Source: Gracilaria gracilis
Taxonomy: Eukaryota > Rhodophyta > Florideophyceae > Gracilariales > Gracilariaceae
Reading direction: 5' to 3'
Assembly (NCBI GenBank): GCA_030374805.1
Contig: JARGSG010000202.1
Location: 830,499 to 894,498 of the forward strand
Length of the DNA stretch: 64,000 nt
Shown here: one piece after another, positions 63,270 through 64,000 of the stretch
How the letters are laid out: every line of letters begins with the position of its first letter
Numbering within the stretch: position 1 is the stretch's first letter
Translations under genes and position numbers: made by a program
Notes under the pieces: model-generated
Databases searched by the model: none
Told to the model about the DNA's origin: nothing
The model's input: only the letters and a program-made list of their open reading frames with translations

Positions 63270-63928
63270 TATTGCTCTACAGTCTTGCTACTACAAGAAA
63301 CGGAGCTTACTTTCGATACAACGTGTGCAATTCCCTATGAGCTTGGCGTTTTTGTTAGCAGCTCATTCGGAGCCATTTTCGGACCATTTTCATACCCGTT
63401 TCCTATATACTATTAACATGTACGAGCCCCGTATCAACACGCAACCAAACCGGTGCCAACTCCCCGTGGGGAATGGTGCAGGAATCGTTCGTTTTTCCTT
63501 TATTCCTATCATGAAGAATAAGCGTAACTCCGCTCATGCAATGGAAGCGGCCAAGCGGTACGCACATGCAGCGCGCGTCGCAGGGTTCGGGAGCGGCATC
63601 GCCGCCACTCAGCACTGCAAAAACAGCTGGCGCAACAATGAAAAAACTGTGACCGTTTATATTTTGCATGCGCGAATTGCTCGCCATGCGCTACCAAGGG
63701 TACCGAAAAATTAAATTCAGCCCCGTCCTAATTTTGTGTAACCGCCAACAAACGCGCGCCGCCTCGCAGCTTTGTCAGCGATGATAGCTCTTACGAGATA
63801 CAGAGCCGCTCGCGCTTGTTCGCCTTCGCAGCTCCTCGCCATCGTGGCGCCCAATTTTCGCTTTTTCGGTACGTCACCATGCGGTACGGATGCGTTGCTT
63901 TGGTAAGTGAGCCCGTCGTCTCGCTGAC

Positions 63929-63935
63929 TATATAA
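63929..63935 (+). promoter_or_regulatory. TATA box of a gene beginning beyond the right edge
   Basis: TATATAA is followed by a pyrimidine- and CA-rich stretch (CTCCACTCCACTCCATCCC, AACTCACAA) that ends the window. It closely resembles the leader of the FG-GAP gene in composition and in the AACTCAC motif. No ATG of the gene itself is inside. Confidence 0.5.
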
Positions 63936-64000
63936 CATGGTCAATGTCCGCCAAGTTGCTCTCAAACATTCTCTCCACTCCACTCCATCCCAACTCACAA

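Noticed and set aside
63717-63998. 93-codon frame on the minus strand at the right edge
   Set aside because: It covers the TATA box and CA-rich leader of a plus-strand gene. No family likeness.
1-64000. tRNA and rRNA genes
   Set aside because: No cloverleaf with matching A and B boxes and no rRNA core sequence was recognised by eye. A tRNA search program would be needed to exclude them fully.

Overview
The window looks like nuclear DNA from a eukaryote. It has GT-AG introns in gene remnants, TATATAAG-type TATA boxes, LTR retrotransposons of both the Copia and Gypsy types, and a transposase of the plant/fungal tnp2 (CACTA/Plavaka) kind. Intron-poor genes lying as small islands between nested retrotransposons, mid-range GC and a HemW-like relic fit a compact, repeat-rich algal genome such as that of a florideophyte red alga. 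That assignment is inference; no species marker is visible.

Layout. Positions 1-3507 hold a tnp2-like transposase (minus strand, running off the left edge) and a divergent 513-codon partner, probably one DNA transposon. From about 4.1 to 21.1 kb there is a run of decayed single genes: a MYST histone acetyltransferase, a HemW-like radical-SAM protein that has lost an iron-sulphur cysteine, a coiled-coil/membrane protein, a small two-exon gene, a coiled-coil protein, a bromodomain protein, an unknown protein and another membrane protein. All carry stops or frameshifts. A 2.4-kb element with long inverted repeats and a 9-10 bp target duplication (Mutator-like, non-autonomous) sits among them.

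From 21.2 to 60 kb the sequence is almost entirely LTR retrotransposons. They are called here Copia-A (21169-24492, 3' truncated), Gypsy-3 (24493 to about 31.3 kb, minus, heavily mutated, with a solo LTR inside), Copia-B (32309-38204, minus, complete ends, with a 998-bp solo-LTR-like insertion), Gypsy-1 (38241-59969, plus) and Gypsy-2 (47613-59155, minus, inserted into the 3' LTR of Gypsy-1). Exact 5-bp target duplications support Copia-B (AGTTG), Gypsy-1 (GATTT) and Gypsy-2 (CAGAT).

The most unusual element is Gypsy-2. It is a chromodomain Gypsy element whose gag-pol is on the minus strand, and it carries an 804-codon open frame on the opposite strand between integrase and the 3' LTR. Its LTR has a near-symmetric promoter-like core (GGTGCACC, TATA, GGTGCACC). 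Gypsy-1 is unusual in a different way: its gag starts inside the LTR and runs through the primer binding site, and each of its 1.9-kb LTRs keeps a 191-codon antisense frame.

Only one ordinary gene is clearly intact: a secreted FG-GAP/ASPIC-UnbV protein (60721-62223, minus) with a TATA box upstream. A second TATA box and CA-rich leader at the right edge suggest that another gene starts just outside the window.
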